From: Nitrosarchaeum sp.
Lineage (GTDB): Archaea > Thermoproteota > Nitrososphaeria > Nitrososphaerales > Nitrosopumilaceae
Assembly: GCA_002737445.1 (NCBI GenBank)
Contig: NSIR01000001.1
Span: 17,360 to 81,359, forward strand
Direction: 5' to 3'
Length of the DNA: 64,000 nucleotides
The translations under genes were made by a program, and so were the position numbers. Position 1 is the first letter of the stretch; every line of letters begins with the position of its first letter. Under the pieces are notes generated by a model. The model saw only the letters and a program-made list of their open reading frames with translations. It was not told the origin of the DNA and searched no databases. Shown piece after piece: positions 51,838 to 61,489 of this stretch.

Positions 51838-52698
51838 ATGATAAATCATGTGACTAAGCTTGGAAATGTGAGTGTAGGGGGAAAAAATCCAGTCAGAATA
51901 ATGGGCATTTTAAACACCAGTCCTGAATCATTTTTCAAAAAATCAATTAAAACCACAAAACAGCAAATTACTAACACAATTAGACAAATGGAAATTGATG
52001 GTGTTGATTTTATTGATGTTGGTGGAATGTCAACTGCACCATATTTATCAACAATTGTATCTGAAAAAACTGAATTACAAAGAATTCTAAACGCAATACA
52101 AATTATTCAAAATATTTCCAATATTCCAATTTCAGTTGATACATGTAGAGCAAATGTTGCAAAATTAGCTTTACAAAACGGTATAGAAATAATCAATGAT
52201 ATCTCTGGATTAAAATATGATTTAAAAATGATTGATGTAATTCGAGATTACTCACCATCACTTATTTTATGTGCATATGGTAAAAAACCTGTAATTGGCA
52301 ATATCATATCAACTAGAAATCTTTTACAAGATAGTCTAAAAATTGCAAAAATAGCCGGCATTTCCTCAAATCAGATTGTATTGGATCCAGCTATAGGTTT
52401 TTTTAGAAAATCTGGAAAGGGTTCTTTTTTTACAAAAATTAAATCTGATTGGTTACAAAGAGATCTATCCATAATCCAAAATTTAAAATTAATTAAACAA
52501 AAATACCCAATTCTCATTTCTGTTTCAAATAAATCATTTATTGGAAAACTTTTGGGAAAGGAAAATGTGTCTGATAGATTATTTGGTTCTCTTGCTGCGG
52601 AGGTTGTATCTGTTCTTAATGGTGCAGATATAATTCGCACTCATAATGTAGCAGAAACAAAAGATGCCATTACGATTGCATCAAGGCTGTCTAAATGA
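51838..52698 (+). CDS. folP: dihydropteroate synthase-family protein
   Basis: 286 residues from ATG 51838; a TTG at 51826 leaves only one base to the alternative mptE start. MGILNTSPESFFKKS, GVDFIDVGGMSTAP, ISVDTCRANVAKLAL, IINDISG, IVLDPAIGFFRK and ISVSNKSFIGKLLG are DHPS motifs. It would join pterin diphosphate to an aminobenzoate-type acceptor for tetrahydrofolate or tetrahydromethanopterin. Confidence 0.88.
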   Translation: MINHVTKLGNVSVGGKNPVRIMGILNTSPESFFKKSIKTTKQQITNTIRQMEIDGVDFIDVGGMSTAPYLSTIVSEKTELQRILNAIQIIQNISNIPISVDTCRANVAKLALQNGIEIINDISGLKYDLKMIDVIRDYSPSLILCAYGKKPVIGNIISTRNLLQDSLKIAKIAGISSNQIVLDPAIGFFRKSGKGSFFTKIKSDWLQRDLSIIQNLKLIKQKYPILISVSNKSFIGKLLGKENVSDRLFGSLAAEVVSVLNGADIIRTHNVAETKDAITIASRLSK

Positions 52699-52744
52699 CT
52701 CAAAAGGCTTATAATCCATATTTGACCATCGTTACAAGGTTTAA

Positions 52745-54178
52745 TTGGAATTCAAAGAAGGATTAACTTTTGATGATGTTCTTCTTGTACCCAAATATTC
52801 TGATATTACAAGTAGATCTCAAACTAATTTAAGCACAAAATTATCACGCAATATCTCATTAAACATTCCATTTGTTAGTGCAAACATGGATACTGTCACT
52901 GAATCTGCTATGGCTATAGCTATGGCACGTGTTGGAGGAATTGGAATAATTCACAGATTTTTGACAATTAAAGAACAAGCAAACGAAGTTCTAAAAGTAA
53001 AAAGATCCGGTAGTGTAATGATTGAAAATCCATACGTCATTAATGTAGATAAAACTGTTAAAGATGCAATAAATTATGCTCAAGAAAAAGAAATTTCAGG
53101 TCTTTTAGTTATTGATTCTAATTCTAAATTGGTTGGAATAGTTACTGACCGAGATTTATTATTTGAAATTGATTCTACTCATCTTATCAAAGATATCATG
53201 ACTAAAGACGTCGTAACTGCAAAACCTGGTGTTACATTAGATGAGGCAAAGAAAATTTTACATGAACACAGAATTGAAAAATTACCAATCATCGATGAAT
53301 CTGGTTTGATTAAAGGTTTGATTACAAACAAAGACATAACCAATATTGAAGATTATCCATTTGCATCAAAAGATAAGAAAGGAAGACCTCTTGTTGGAGC
53401 TGCTGTGGGTGTAAAAGGCGATTTTATGGAAAGAACAGAATCTTTGTTAGAAGCAGGTGTTGATGTATTGGTTGTTGATATTGCTCACGGTCATAGTGAA
53501 AATGCACTTAGCACAATTCGTAATATCAAAAAGGCATTTCCTAAATGTGAATTGATTGCTGGAAATATTGCAACTGCACATGGCGCTGAAGATCTAATTA
53601 AAGCAGGAGTAGATGCAGTAAAGGTTGGTGTTGGATCTGGTTCAATTTGTATAACTAGAGTGATTACTGGTTCTGGAGTACCACAATTAACTGCTGTATT
53701 GGATTGTGCAAAAATTGGAAAGGATTACGGTATTCCAATTATCTCTGATGGTGGAACTAGAACTTCAGGTGATGCAACTAAAGCATTAGCTGCTGGAGCA
53801 TCTTCTGTAATGATTGGTAGCATGTTAGGTGGAACGGATGAATCTCCAGGAACTGTATTAACTAAAAATGGTAAGCGTTTTAAAATATATCGTGGAATGG
53901 CTTCACTTGGAGCATCTTTGGGAAGAAAGTCAAAAGAAACAGGCTCATTTTCATTTGATGATGATCTTAATGATTATGTTGCAGAAGGCGTTGAAGCAAT
54001 GGTTCCATACAAAGGAACTGTAACTGATATTTTAAAACAATTAACTGGCGGCGTACGTTCAGGATTGAGTTACTGTGGAGCCCACACAATTGAACAAATG
54101 CAAGCAAATGCTGAATTTATTAAAATGTCTAGGGCTGGATTTGCTGAAAGTCAACCGCATGACGTATCTTTAATGTAG
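52745..54178 (+). CDS. guaB: IMP dehydrogenase
   Basis: 477 residues from TTG ([21 protein letters not shown]). The TIM barrel is interrupted by a CBS pair (about 95-205: [45 protein letters not shown]). Active-site loop [12 protein letters not shown] with the catalytic Cys, [20 protein letters not shown], and flap [10 protein letters not shown]. It is the committed step to GMP. Confidence 0.97.
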   Translation: MEFKEGLTFDDVLLVPKYSDITSRSQTNLSTKLSRNISLNIPFVSANMDTVTESAMAIAMARVGGIGIIHRFLTIKEQANEVLKVKRSGSVMIENPYVINVDKTVKDAINYAQEKEISGLLVIDSNSKLVGIVTDRDLLFEIDSTHLIKDIMTKDVVTAKPGVTLDEAKKILHEHRIEKLPIIDESGLIKGLITNKDITNIEDYPFASKDKKGRPLVGAAVGVKGDFMERTESLLEAGVDVLVVDIAHGHSENALSTIRNIKKAFPKCELIAGNIATAHGAEDLIKAGVDAVKVGVGSGSICITRVITGSGVPQLTAVLDCAKIGKDYGIPIISDGGTRTSGDATKALAAGASSVMIGSMLGGTDESPGTVLTKNGKRFKIYRGMASLGASLGRKSKETGSFSFDDDLNDYVAEGVEAMVPYKGTVTDILKQLTGGVRSGLSYCGAHTIEQMQANAEFIKMSRAGFAESQPHDVSLM

Positions 54179-54212
54179 TTAATTTTTATTCAGTATGTAA
54201 AATCAATTCTGT

Positions 54213-54680
54213 ATGTTATCGCGAAGAACCATTATTGGAATTATTATAGGCAGTGCCATTATTGGAATTGGAATATATTCTTTAATTTCTGATATTGGAT
54301 TTCACACAATACAAGTAAATGAAACATTTGCAGTAGGCGAATCCACTTCATATCAAATTAACGCAAATGAACATGCAAAACAGCACATGAAAATTACAGG
54401 TGAAAAGTTTGATTATAAATTATCTAGTCCAGGTGATGGTCTTCAAATACCAAAAACATCTCAGCCTAAAGAAGTCATTTTAGATTGGATTCATCTAAAA
54501 GATGGTATAACTACAATAAATCTTCAAAATACTGGCTCTTCTGAATTAAAAGTAGATGCAACATTGGAAATAACAACTGATCCTATCTTGTTTACGTATC
54601 ATATCATCGTCATTACTTCCGGTATGGTAATTATTGGATTTAGTATGGGCTTTACTTTACGAAAACCAAAAGGATTCTAA
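54213..54680 (+). CDS. small membrane protein, unknown
   Basis: 155 residues. An N-terminal transmembrane helix (IIGIIIGSAIIGIGIYSLI), an outside beta domain of about 90 residues (YQINANEHAKQHMKITGEKF, GITTINLQNTGSSELKVDATLEI) and a C-terminal helix (HIIVITSGMVIIGFSMGFT) with a short basic tail. No family recognised. The stop overlaps the convergent pheA stop by 4 nt. Confidence 0.65.
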   Translation: MLSRRTIIGIIIGSAIIGIGIYSLISDIGFHTIQVNETFAVGESTSYQINANEHAKQHMKITGEKFDYKLSSPGDGLQIPKTSQPKEVILDWIHLKDGITTINLQNTGSSELKVDATLEITTDPILFTYHIIVITSGMVIIGFSMGFTLRKPKGF

Positions 54681-55492
54681 TTTAATTTTACTGAAGGGTA
54701 AGATCCTAATATTTTCATAAATAATGTTTCACTCTTTATTTTTTCCAACATTTCAACAATTCTTGAATTTTTTGCATGACCTTCAAAATCCACATAGAAA
54801 TTATATTCCCAAGTATTTGTTTTGGTAGGTCTTGATTCAATTTTAGTTAAATTTACATTATAATTGTGAAATTTTTCTATGATTCTATGTAGAGAACCAG
54901 GCTCATGTTTTATGGAAAAAATTACAGATGTCTTGTCTTTTCCTGTTTCTTCTTTGGTATTTTTAGATAATATCAAAAATCTAGTATAGTTGTTTGAATT
55001 ATTTGCAATGTGTTCGGATATTACAGGCATACTGTAAATTTTTGATGCATCTTTACTAGCAATACATGCAATATTTTTTTTGTTTAATTCTTTGATAATT
55101 TTTACACTTCCAGCAGTATCATATGTGGGAACTGTCTTCATACCATGTTTTTCAATAAAGTCTCTACACTGTCCTAATGCTTGTGGATGGGAATACACTG
55201 TATCTATTTCTTTTAAAGTTCCATTTCCTATCAAACAATGTTCAATTTTGTGATAGATTTCACCTATGGCATTAAGTGACGTTGAATACAATAAATCATA
55301 ACTTTCTCCAACACTTCCCTCCAATGAATTTTCAACAGGTAAAATAGAATATTCTGTTTTATCTAATATTGTATTTTCTAATATTTCTGCAAAAGTTGGA
55401 AGTGGAATTGTTTGAATTTCTGTATTGAAAAATACTCTTGCTGCAGCCTCACTGTATGCACCTCGTTCACCTTGGAACGAAATATGTTTCAT
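54677..55492 (-). CDS. pheA: prephenate dehydratase
   Basis: 271 residues. ISFQGERGAYSEAAARVFF, SILPVENSLEGSVGESYDLL, VYSHPQALGQCRDFIEKHGMKTVPTYDTAGSVKII, NYTRFLILS, and a C-terminal ACT domain (SVIFSIKHEPGSLHRIIEKF, LTKIESRPTKTNTWEYNFYVDFEGH) for phenylalanine feedback. It has no fused chorismate mutase. Two bases follow the csl4 stop, so co-transcribed. Confidence 0.95.
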   Translation of the reverse strand: MKHISFQGERGAYSEAAARVFFNTEIQTIPLPTFAEILENTILDKTEYSILPVENSLEGSVGESYDLLYSTSLNAIGEIYHKIEHCLIGNGTLKEIDTVYSHPQALGQCRDFIEKHGMKTVPTYDTAGSVKIIKELNKKNIACIASKDASKIYSMPVISEHIANNSNNYTRFLILSKNTKEETGKDKTSVIFSIKHEPGSLHRIIEKFHNYNVNLTKIESRPTKTNTWEYNFYVDFEGHAKNSRIVEMLEKIKSETLFMKILGSYPSVKLN

Positions 55493-55494
55493 TT

Positions 55495-56046
55495 TTACTC
55501 TCTCAACTTTACAAAATCACTATTGCCAAAATTTGCTGAAAGCTTTCTTTCATCAATCCATGCACAATCTATGCATTTTATGGCATCACGCATTTGAACT
55601 ACTTTACCACCACACTTTCTACATTTTGTAAATAATACGCCCAAATGTGGTTCTTCAATTGCAGCATGAATTGTACCATTTAGATGATTTAGAATTTTTA
55701 GTGTAACAATATCATTTACCAAAGCAACATTCTTTTTTCTAAGATTTCGAGTTGAACAAATACATTCAACTTTTGAAGTTGTTGGTTTACCATTAATGTA
55801 ATCAATAGATACTGCAATCATTGAGGACATTACTGCAGCTACAGTTCCAATAATTACATCCCCAACTCTTGGAATGGATATCATTTTTGGATGTTTTATG
55901 TTTGCAACCCGTGTTTCTTTATTGAGATCATGTATGCCTACAGTTGCTGCACGAACCATGTTTCCATCATCAAAAGTATTGTGACCTGTTTCGTATTCTT
56001 CAATTGATGCTATTTTATCTCCGGGCAATACGCCAATTTCTGACAT
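55495..56046 (-). CDS. csl4: exosome RNA-binding subunit Csl4
   Basis: 183 residues. N-terminal VLPGDKIASIEEYETGHNTFDDGNMVRAATVG, central S1 domain (VGDVIIGTVAAVMSSMIAVSI) and C-terminal zinc ribbon (TKCRKCGGKVV, IKCIDCAW). It caps the archaeal exosome and recruits DnaG. Starts divergent from the MDR gene at 56130. Confidence 0.93.
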   Translation of the reverse strand: MSEIGVLPGDKIASIEEYETGHNTFDDGNMVRAATVGIHDLNKETRVANIKHPKMISIPRVGDVIIGTVAAVMSSMIAVSIDYINGKPTTSKVECICSTRNLRKKNVALVNDIVTLKILNHLNGTIHAAIEEPHLGVLFTKCRKCGGKVVQMRDAIKCIDCAWIDERKLSANFGNSDFVKLRE

Positions 56047-56098
56047 GCTGTATTTTTTGGTGTTAAGATTATAATTGTTTGTGGTTTAGGCTTGGTAA

Positions 56099-56109
56099 AT
56101 CATATAACT
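56099..56109 (+). promoter_or_regulatory. TATA box of the second MDR gene
   Basis: atcatataact, centred about 26 bp before the ATG at 56130. Confidence 0.5.
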
Positions 56110-56129
56110 AGAAAACACTCAAAACAATC

Positions 56130-57200
56130 ATGAGAGCTCTAGTATATGACCAATATACTATCGATGATGATTTTTCTAAAATTTTAAAAATTATAGACAT
56201 CCCTGAACCTGAACCAAAACACGACGAAGTTATTTTCAAAGTAGAATGTGCCTCTCTGAATTATGATGATATTTGGGGGATGAGGGGAAAGCCTTTGGCT
56301 GTACCGCTACCTCACATATCAGGTACAGATGCTGCAGGTAAAGTAATTGCAATAGGGGAAGATGTAAAAAATATCAAAATTGGCGATAGAGTTGTATCGC
56401 ATGGAAATATGTCATGTCGAATCTGTAAATCCTGTACAAGTGGAAAAGAATTTGATTGTAGTAAGAGAAAAATTTGGGGATTTGAAACTGGTCCACTTTG
56501 GGGAGGATACTGTGAGGTGACACACTTGCCTGAAGTTAATGTTGTAAAAATTCCAGATAATATTTCATATGATTCTGCAGCAGCTGCTTCAATGACTTTA
56601 TTGACATCATGGCATATGCTTGTTGGTAGAGCAAAGATTCAACCCGGACAACTAGTTTTGATTATGGGCGGTGGCTCAGGTGTTGGAAATTACGGAATTC
56701 AAATAGCCAAATTATTTGGTTGCACTGTAATTGCTACAGCAAGTCCAGATAAATTAGATAAATTAATTGAATTAGGTGCAGATTATGCAATAGATCATAG
56801 AAAATCTGATTGGTACAAACAAGTTCGTGATATTTCTAAAAAAATAATCAAGCCTTTTGGAGATATATCTGGTGTTGATGTAATTTTTGAGCACATTGGA
56901 GGTTCTCATTGGAATGATGAATTGACTTTGTTAAAGTATGGTGCAACAATTGTTACAACTGGAGCTACAACAGGATATGATGCTAAAACAGACTTGCGTC
57001 ATATTTTTTTCAAAGGCATCAATATTTTAGGCTCAACTCAAGGAACTAGGGCTGAATTAGAACAAGCTCTATACTGGATGTCTCAAGGGAAAATCAAATC
57101 TGTCATTGATTCAGTTTATACATTTGAAAATGCAGCAGAAGCTCACAAAAAAATGTTAAGTGGAAAGGGTTTATTTGGAAAAATCTTAATGAAGCCTTGA
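56130..57200 (+). CDS. medium-chain reductase, acryloyl-/crotonyl-CoA reductase-like (copy 2)
   Basis: 356 residues and closely similar along the whole length to the product at 17124. It has the same structural-Zn cysteines (CRICKSCTSGKEFDC), the same loss of the catalytic-Zn Cys (LNYDDIWGMRG), WGFETGPLWGG, MGGGSGVGNYGIQIAK and FEHIGGSHWN, the last two as in crotonyl-CoA reductase/carboxylase relatives. One of the two copies is a candidate acryloyl-CoA reductase of the 3HP/4HB cycle. Also like copy 1, it is linked to a TPR gene, here 13 nt downstream. Confidence 0.75.
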   Translation: MRALVYDQYTIDDDFSKILKIIDIPEPEPKHDEVIFKVECASLNYDDIWGMRGKPLAVPLPHISGTDAAGKVIAIGEDVKNIKIGDRVVSHGNMSCRICKSCTSGKEFDCSKRKIWGFETGPLWGGYCEVTHLPEVNVVKIPDNISYDSAAAASMTLLTSWHMLVGRAKIQPGQLVLIMGGGSGVGNYGIQIAKLFGCTVIATASPDKLDKLIELGADYAIDHRKSDWYKQVRDISKKIIKPFGDISGVDVIFEHIGGSHWNDELTLLKYGATIVTTGATTGYDAKTDLRHIFFKGINILGSTQGTRAELEQALYWMSQGKIKSVIDSVYTFENAAEAHKKMLSGKGLFGKILMKP

Positions 57201-57213
57201 TTTTTAATTTACA

Positions 57214-57816
57214 ATGACTACAAATCCAAAAATTGATTCTATTTTGGATGAAGCAAATAGATTATTTTTAAAAGGTAAATTAAGTGAAGCGATTATCTAC
57301 TATGATAAAATTCTTGAAGAAAATCCAAATCATATTAGTTCGCTAAACAATAAAGGATATGCATTAAATAAATTAAAAAATTATGATGCTGCAATACAAT
57401 GCTATGATCATGCTCTAAGATTGAATTCAGACGATCTTTCTGTTCTTGTAAATAAAATATCTTCTTTGAGAAAAAAAGGTGATTTTACAGAGGCATTAAA
57501 TTATTGCAATGCAATATTGAAAAACAACCCCAATTACAATATTGCTTTGTATCATAAAGAAAGAATTTTGTTTTCAATGAAATTATATGATGAATCTATA
57601 GTATGTTGTAATAAAATTTTGGAAGATTACCCACGTAATATTGATGTTCTATTTGATAAATCGTGTAATTTTGCAATGCTTTCTAAATTAGATGAAGCGC
57701 TAGATATACTTGAAAATATAATTATGCAAAAACCAGAGTATAAAATAAAGGCAAAAAAAAATAAATCTTTTGAGAATTTAGCAAATAATTTGAAATTTCA
57801 AAAATTAATATCGTAA
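57214..57816 (+). CDS. TPR-repeat protein
   Basis: 200 residues of about five tetratricopeptide repeats (NEANRLFLKGKLSEAIIYYDKIL-like pattern; SLNNKGYALNKLKNYDAAIQCY). It ends with a Lys/Asn-rich AKKNKS stretch, as in the 19142 product. The position directly after the second MDR reductase mirrors the first locus, suggesting duplication of a reductase-TPR unit. Confidence 0.82.
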   Translation: MTTNPKIDSILDEANRLFLKGKLSEAIIYYDKILEENPNHISSLNNKGYALNKLKNYDAAIQCYDHALRLNSDDLSVLVNKISSLRKKGDFTEALNYCNAILKNNPNYNIALYHKERILFSMKLYDESIVCCNKILEDYPRNIDVLFDKSCNFAMLSKLDEALDILENIIMQKPEYKIKAKKNKSFENLANNLKFQKLIS

Positions 57817-57818
57817 TT

Positions 57819-58814
57819 TTATAGCCAGTGAGGAATTTCTAAATATTCTTCAATACTCTCATGTCTTAATATTTTTAAAAGCGCAGTTGCTTGAGGCGTA
57901 GATAAAACTGGTTTATCAAATTGATTATCTATAGAAATTCTAGGACACGCAACTTGAATAAATGCATCAATTCCTTTTAGATTTTTTAATCGCTCATTTG
58001 TAATATCTGTCAAGGCAAATAATTGAACTGTTTTTCCTTCCTTTTCTAATTCTTTTTTAAATTTTAAAGCAAATACTTTGGATAGCTGTCCTTCTTTAAG
58101 TCCGATAATTATTCCAAATGATTGTGCGTCAGCTGCTTTGTAAATCGCAAGAGTTGCTTTCTTTTTTAATTTTTGAGCAAACTCTGTAACTTCTCTTACT
58201 TCATTAAAATAAGGATCCAAAACATATGTTGGCATATTAGTTGAAAGTGCAATTCCAGCTGCATGAAAATTACTTTGTCCTAGAAATACATAGGCGTCAA
58301 CTTTGTCTTTAAGTTGTGTTGCAGGATAAAATTCACAGCCGAACACTTGACCGTCATTTAGTTGCCCCTTACCTTTTCCTATTTCTACTTGAATGCCACC
58401 ATTGGATAAAATTTCATTTACTTTATCCATTTGATGTAAATGCTGACTGTCTGTAACTAGAGATATTTTTTTACCTTTGAGAATATCTATACACTTTTTG
58501 GCTACACTATCAAATTCTATATCATCATACGCATTAATTAGAATTAGATTTTTCTCAAATGATTCTGTATTGATTGTGTGTCCAATATTAAATTGAATTT
58601 CAGCTCCCAATACTTTGGAACCATTTGAATTTAGATCACATGTTCCCCAAGTTGTATCAGCTAAAATGTATGCGGGAATTTGAAATTTTTTCGTGATATT
58701 CATGGCAGTTTCTTGAACTTGAGGTAATATCCCGTCTGGCCCATTAAGTGAGACTGATGCGGGTTTTTTTGATTCAATTTCTTTAAAGATACGCTCTTCG
58801 TCGATAACTATCAA
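57819..58814 (-). CDS. dph2: 2-(3-amino-3-carboxypropyl)histidine synthase (Dph2)
   Basis: 331 residues. Three cysteines that hold the 4Fe-4S cluster lie in TTWGTCDLN, QVFGCEFYPAT and QVACPRISIDN. SLNGPDGILPQVQETAMNI and ILRHESIEEYLEIPHWL are standard ends. It starts diphthamide synthesis on elongation factor 2 by transferring the aminocarboxypropyl group of SAM through a non-canonical radical. Confidence 0.94.
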   Translation of the reverse strand: MIVIDEERIFKEIESKKPASVSLNGPDGILPQVQETAMNITKKFQIPAYILADTTWGTCDLNSNGSKVLGAEIQFNIGHTINTESFEKNLILINAYDDIEFDSVAKKCIDILKGKKISLVTDSQHLHQMDKVNEILSNGGIQVEIGKGKGQLNDGQVFGCEFYPATQLKDKVDAYVFLGQSNFHAAGIALSTNMPTYVLDPYFNEVREVTEFAQKLKKKATLAIYKAADAQSFGIIIGLKEGQLSKVFALKFKKELEKEGKTVQLFALTDITNERLKNLKGIDAFIQVACPRISIDNQFDKPVLSTPQATALLKILRHESIEEYLEIPHWL

Positions 58815-58896
58815 TTCAGCTAAAAATAAGGCGTTATTAATTTAAATCAACATGCTATACAACAAGTAAAAATGTCTCAAATTCTATAATTGATTT

Positions 58897-60225
58897 ATGT
58901 CTAGTACACACGTACTCAATATTGGCTTTGATGATACAGATTCTCCAAAAGGAATGTGCACTACATTTCTTGCTTACAAAATTGTTGATTTACTTTACAA
59001 ACAAAAAACTGAATTTCTGGATTTTCCAAAATTAATTAGATTTAATCCAAACATTCCTTGGAAAACACGAGGTAATGGGGCAGTCTCTTTACAAATAAGA
59101 ACTGGAAATGTATCAAAAATTAAAAATCAAATTAGAAATCTGGTTGAAAAATATTCTGATATAAAAAATGGTGCAAATCCGGGTCTAGTTTTCTTTGAAA
59201 GTGAAAAAATTCCAGAGCAATTTACTAAATTTAGTAAATTAGCTTTATGGCAACTCATAAACAGAAATCATGCAAAAAAATTTGCTGTAAAAAATAATAT
59301 TGAATTTTTTTACCAAGGTAATGGTCAAGGATTGGTAGGCGCAATTGGCGCAATTGGCTATGATTTTAAAGATCACACATTAGAGCTATTAAGTTATAGA
59401 AAAAATTCTAAATTTGGAAAAGAAAGAAAACTTTCTTCAAAAAGTGTCAAGACAATGCAAGAAAAAACATTACCTTTTACATTTAACAGCTTTGATGATA
59501 AAAAAGATCGAGTTTTAATTACTCCGCATGGTCCTGATCCTGTTTTTTATGGTGTTCGTGGGGAAAATGTAAATTCTTTACTTCGTGCAACAAAAATTTT
59601 GAAAACAAGTGAAAAATTAGCAGGTCACATGATATTCAAATCTAATCAAGGAACAGGTGATCATTTGAAAAATGAATTAAATAAAACAAATATGAAACCT
59701 TACGCTTCAGGAAAAATCACCGGTATTATCTCTAATGAGCCAAAAATTGTTAAAGGTGGACACGTTTTTTTCTCTATTATTTCAAATGGATATGAATTAC
59801 AATGTGCTGTTTACAAACCAACTGGAATCTCTTTGATTGCTTTAAATTTAATTAAAGGAGATAGGATTTGCGTTGGAGGAGGTATAAGAAAAGCCTCAAA
59901 AAAACATCCTCGAATTTTAAATTTAGAATTTATTAAGATAATCAATCTTGAAAAAAATTATATAAAAATAAATCCAACATGCATGAAATGTAACAAAAAA
60001 ATGAAATCAAAAGGACAAAATCAAGGATTTGAATGTATAAAGTGTGGCAAAAAATCAAAAGATAAAATTATTGTAGAAATACCTAGGAAAATTAAAAAGA
60101 AATTATATCTTCCTAGTGTTTCTGCACATAGGCATCTTAGTAGACCACTACAACGAATTGGAATGATAAACAAGGAATCAAAATTTGATAAATCATCTTT
60201 GTGGTTTAGTGTGTATGAAAAGTAG
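58897..60225 (+). CDS. tiaS: tRNA(Ile2) 2-agmatinylcytidine synthetase TiaS
   Basis: 442 residues. NIGFDDTDSPKGMCTTFLAYKI, IPWKTRGNGAVSLQI, GLVGAIGAIGYDF, VYGVRGE-like VFYGVRGENVN, an OB domain (SGKITGIISNEPKIVKGGHVFFSI) and a C-terminal zinc ribbon (CMKCNKKM, CIKCGKK). It turns C34 of tRNA-Ile2 (CAU) into agmatidine so AUA is read. Its TAG stop overlaps the 3' end of the convergent initiator tRNA gene. Confidence 0.95.
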   Translation: MSSTHVLNIGFDDTDSPKGMCTTFLAYKIVDLLYKQKTEFLDFPKLIRFNPNIPWKTRGNGAVSLQIRTGNVSKIKNQIRNLVEKYSDIKNGANPGLVFFESEKIPEQFTKFSKLALWQLINRNHAKKFAVKNNIEFFYQGNGQGLVGAIGAIGYDFKDHTLELLSYRKNSKFGKERKLSSKSVKTMQEKTLPFTFNSFDDKKDRVLITPHGPDPVFYGVRGENVNSLLRATKILKTSEKLAGHMIFKSNQGTGDHLKNELNKTNMKPYASGKITGIISNEPKIVKGGHVFFSIISNGYELQCAVYKPTGISLIALNLIKGDRICVGGGIRKASKKHPRILNLEFIKIINLEKNYIKINPTCMKCNKKMKSKGQNQGFECIKCGKKSKDKIIVEIPRKIKKKLYLPSVSAHRHLSRPLQRIGMINKESKFDKSSLWFSVYEK

Positions 60226-60312
60226 CGGGGAGTAGATTTGAACTACTGAGCTGCGGGTTATGAGCCCGCCGGGATGACATAGCCCTAAAGAGTCTGGCTT
60301 CCCCACCCCGCT
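60223..60312 (-). tRNA. initiator tRNA-Met (CAT) with a 15-nt D-loop intron
   Basis: Minus strand, 5' to 3': acceptor AGCGGGG/CCCCGCT with the A1-T72 pair of archaeal initiators, D-stem GGGA/TCCC, anticodon stem GCGGG/CCCGC around CTCATAA, T-stem AGTAG/CTACT around TTCAAAT, discriminator A. The GCGGG stem with its G-C run before the loop is initiator-like. The D-loop is 25 nt, far too long, and lacks the GG pair. Removing 60279-60293 restores the standard loop AGCCAGGTCA with G18-G19. CCA is not encoded. Confidence 0.9.
60279..60293 (-). other. tRNA intron between G18 and G19
   Basis: Intron ACTCTTTAGGGCTAT. AGCC in the 5' exon pairs with GGCT in the intron. The flanking bulges are AG^A and AT^G, cut between the second and third bases as in a bulge-helix-bulge, here with a very short inner helix (relaxed form). 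Assigned from the restored D-loop and the bulge pattern. Confidence 0.8.
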
Positions 60313-60333
60313 GTTTCATAAATTGATACGAGG

Positions 60334-60341
60334 CTATATAC
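60334..60341 (-). promoter_or_regulatory. TATA box of the initiator tRNA gene
   Basis: On the minus strand it reads gtatatag, centred about 26 bp upstream of the tRNA 5' end (60312). Confidence 0.6.
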
Positions 60342-60394
60342 GCTTTATCAAATTCTTGAAACTAATTAATAGGATTTGAAATAATTCATTTTCT

Positions 60395-61489
60395 GTGGAT
60401 AAAAAACTACGGATTGTAGGAATTATTGCAGCATTAGCATTTTCAATATTTATTTTAATTTCACCTACAACTCCTTTACCAATTCCTGAACCACTTTCAT
60501 TAATTCCTGAAAATAATTTTGTAGAAACTTTGGCAAAAAATCTTGATGAACCTAGATCTATTGCAGTTTCAGATAACAGAATTTTTGTAACTGAAAAAGC
60601 TGGATATATTCGAGTTATTCAAAACAACACATTACTTGCTGAACCATTAGCTACACTACGTCCAGCCAAAGTATTTGATGGTGGACTATTGGGAATTGCA
60701 TTACATCCTGATTTTTCTAGTAATCACATAATGTATGTTTTTTTAACTTATGAGAAAAATGGAACATTATGGAATAAAATTCTACAAATCACTGAATCTC
60801 AAAATAAACTACAAGACGCAAAAACCATTTTTGATAAAATACCTGGCTCTGTATTTACTAATGGTGGATTTATAAAATTTGGTCCTGATAAAAAATTGTA
60901 CATAGGAACTGGAATTGTATCAGAGTCTTCCCATTTACCTCAAGATATTGAATCATTATCTGGAAAAATTCTACGATTAAATGATGATGGTACCATACCT
61001 GAGGACAATCCATTTCCAAATTCGCCTGTATACACATTAGGTCATAGAAATCCACAAGGAATGACTTGGGATAATTTAGGCAACATGTATCTGGCTGAAC
61101 TTGGACCTGAAAAAAATGATGAAATAAATCTCATTAAATCTGGAAAAAATTACGGCTGGCCTGAACAACAGTGCTCTGGTGATAAAAAATTTGAAAATGC
61201 AATAATGTGTTACGATCCAAGCATTGAACCTGGTGGAATTTTATATTATTCTGGAGAAAAAATAAATTTAGAGGCTAATTTTGTCATGGCTTCACTTCGA
61301 TCTACCAATCTATATGAAGTGGATTTTGCTGATGGACTATCTTCTCAGAAAACCATTCTTAGTGGGGTTGGACGTATTCGTGATATAGTTCAAAGTCCGG
61401 ATGGAAGTCTGTATCTAATTACCTCAAATACGGATGGGAAAGGTTTTCCAAATAGTATGGATGACAAACTATTGAGGATAATAAAATGA
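60395..61489 (+). CDS. PQQ-dependent sugar dehydrogenase-like beta-propeller protein
   Basis: 364 residues from GTG. An N-terminal membrane anchor or signal (IVGIIAALAFSIFILIS) and a six-blade propeller of the glucose/sorbosone dehydrogenase family: AVSDNRIFVTEKAGYIRVIQ, GGLLGIALHPDFSSNHIMYVFLTY, TVYTLGHRNPQGMTWD-like YTLGHRNPQGMTWDN, ELGPEKNDEINLIKSGKNYGWP. Likely extracellular and calcium-binding; PQQ use is family knowledge, and the substrate is unknown. The stop overlaps the HMGR start. Confidence 0.85.
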   Translation: MDKKLRIVGIIAALAFSIFILISPTTPLPIPEPLSLIPENNFVETLAKNLDEPRSIAVSDNRIFVTEKAGYIRVIQNNTLLAEPLATLRPAKVFDGGLLGIALHPDFSSNHIMYVFLTYEKNGTLWNKILQITESQNKLQDAKTIFDKIPGSVFTNGGFIKFGPDKKLYIGTGIVSESSHLPQDIESLSGKILRLNDDGTIPEDNPFPNSPVYTLGHRNPQGMTWDNLGNMYLAELGPEKNDEINLIKSGKNYGWPEQQCSGDKKFENAIMCYDPSIEPGGILYYSGEKINLEANFVMASLRSTNLYEVDFADGLSSQKTILSGVGRIRDIVQSPDGSLYLITSNTDGKGFPNSMDDKLLRIIK

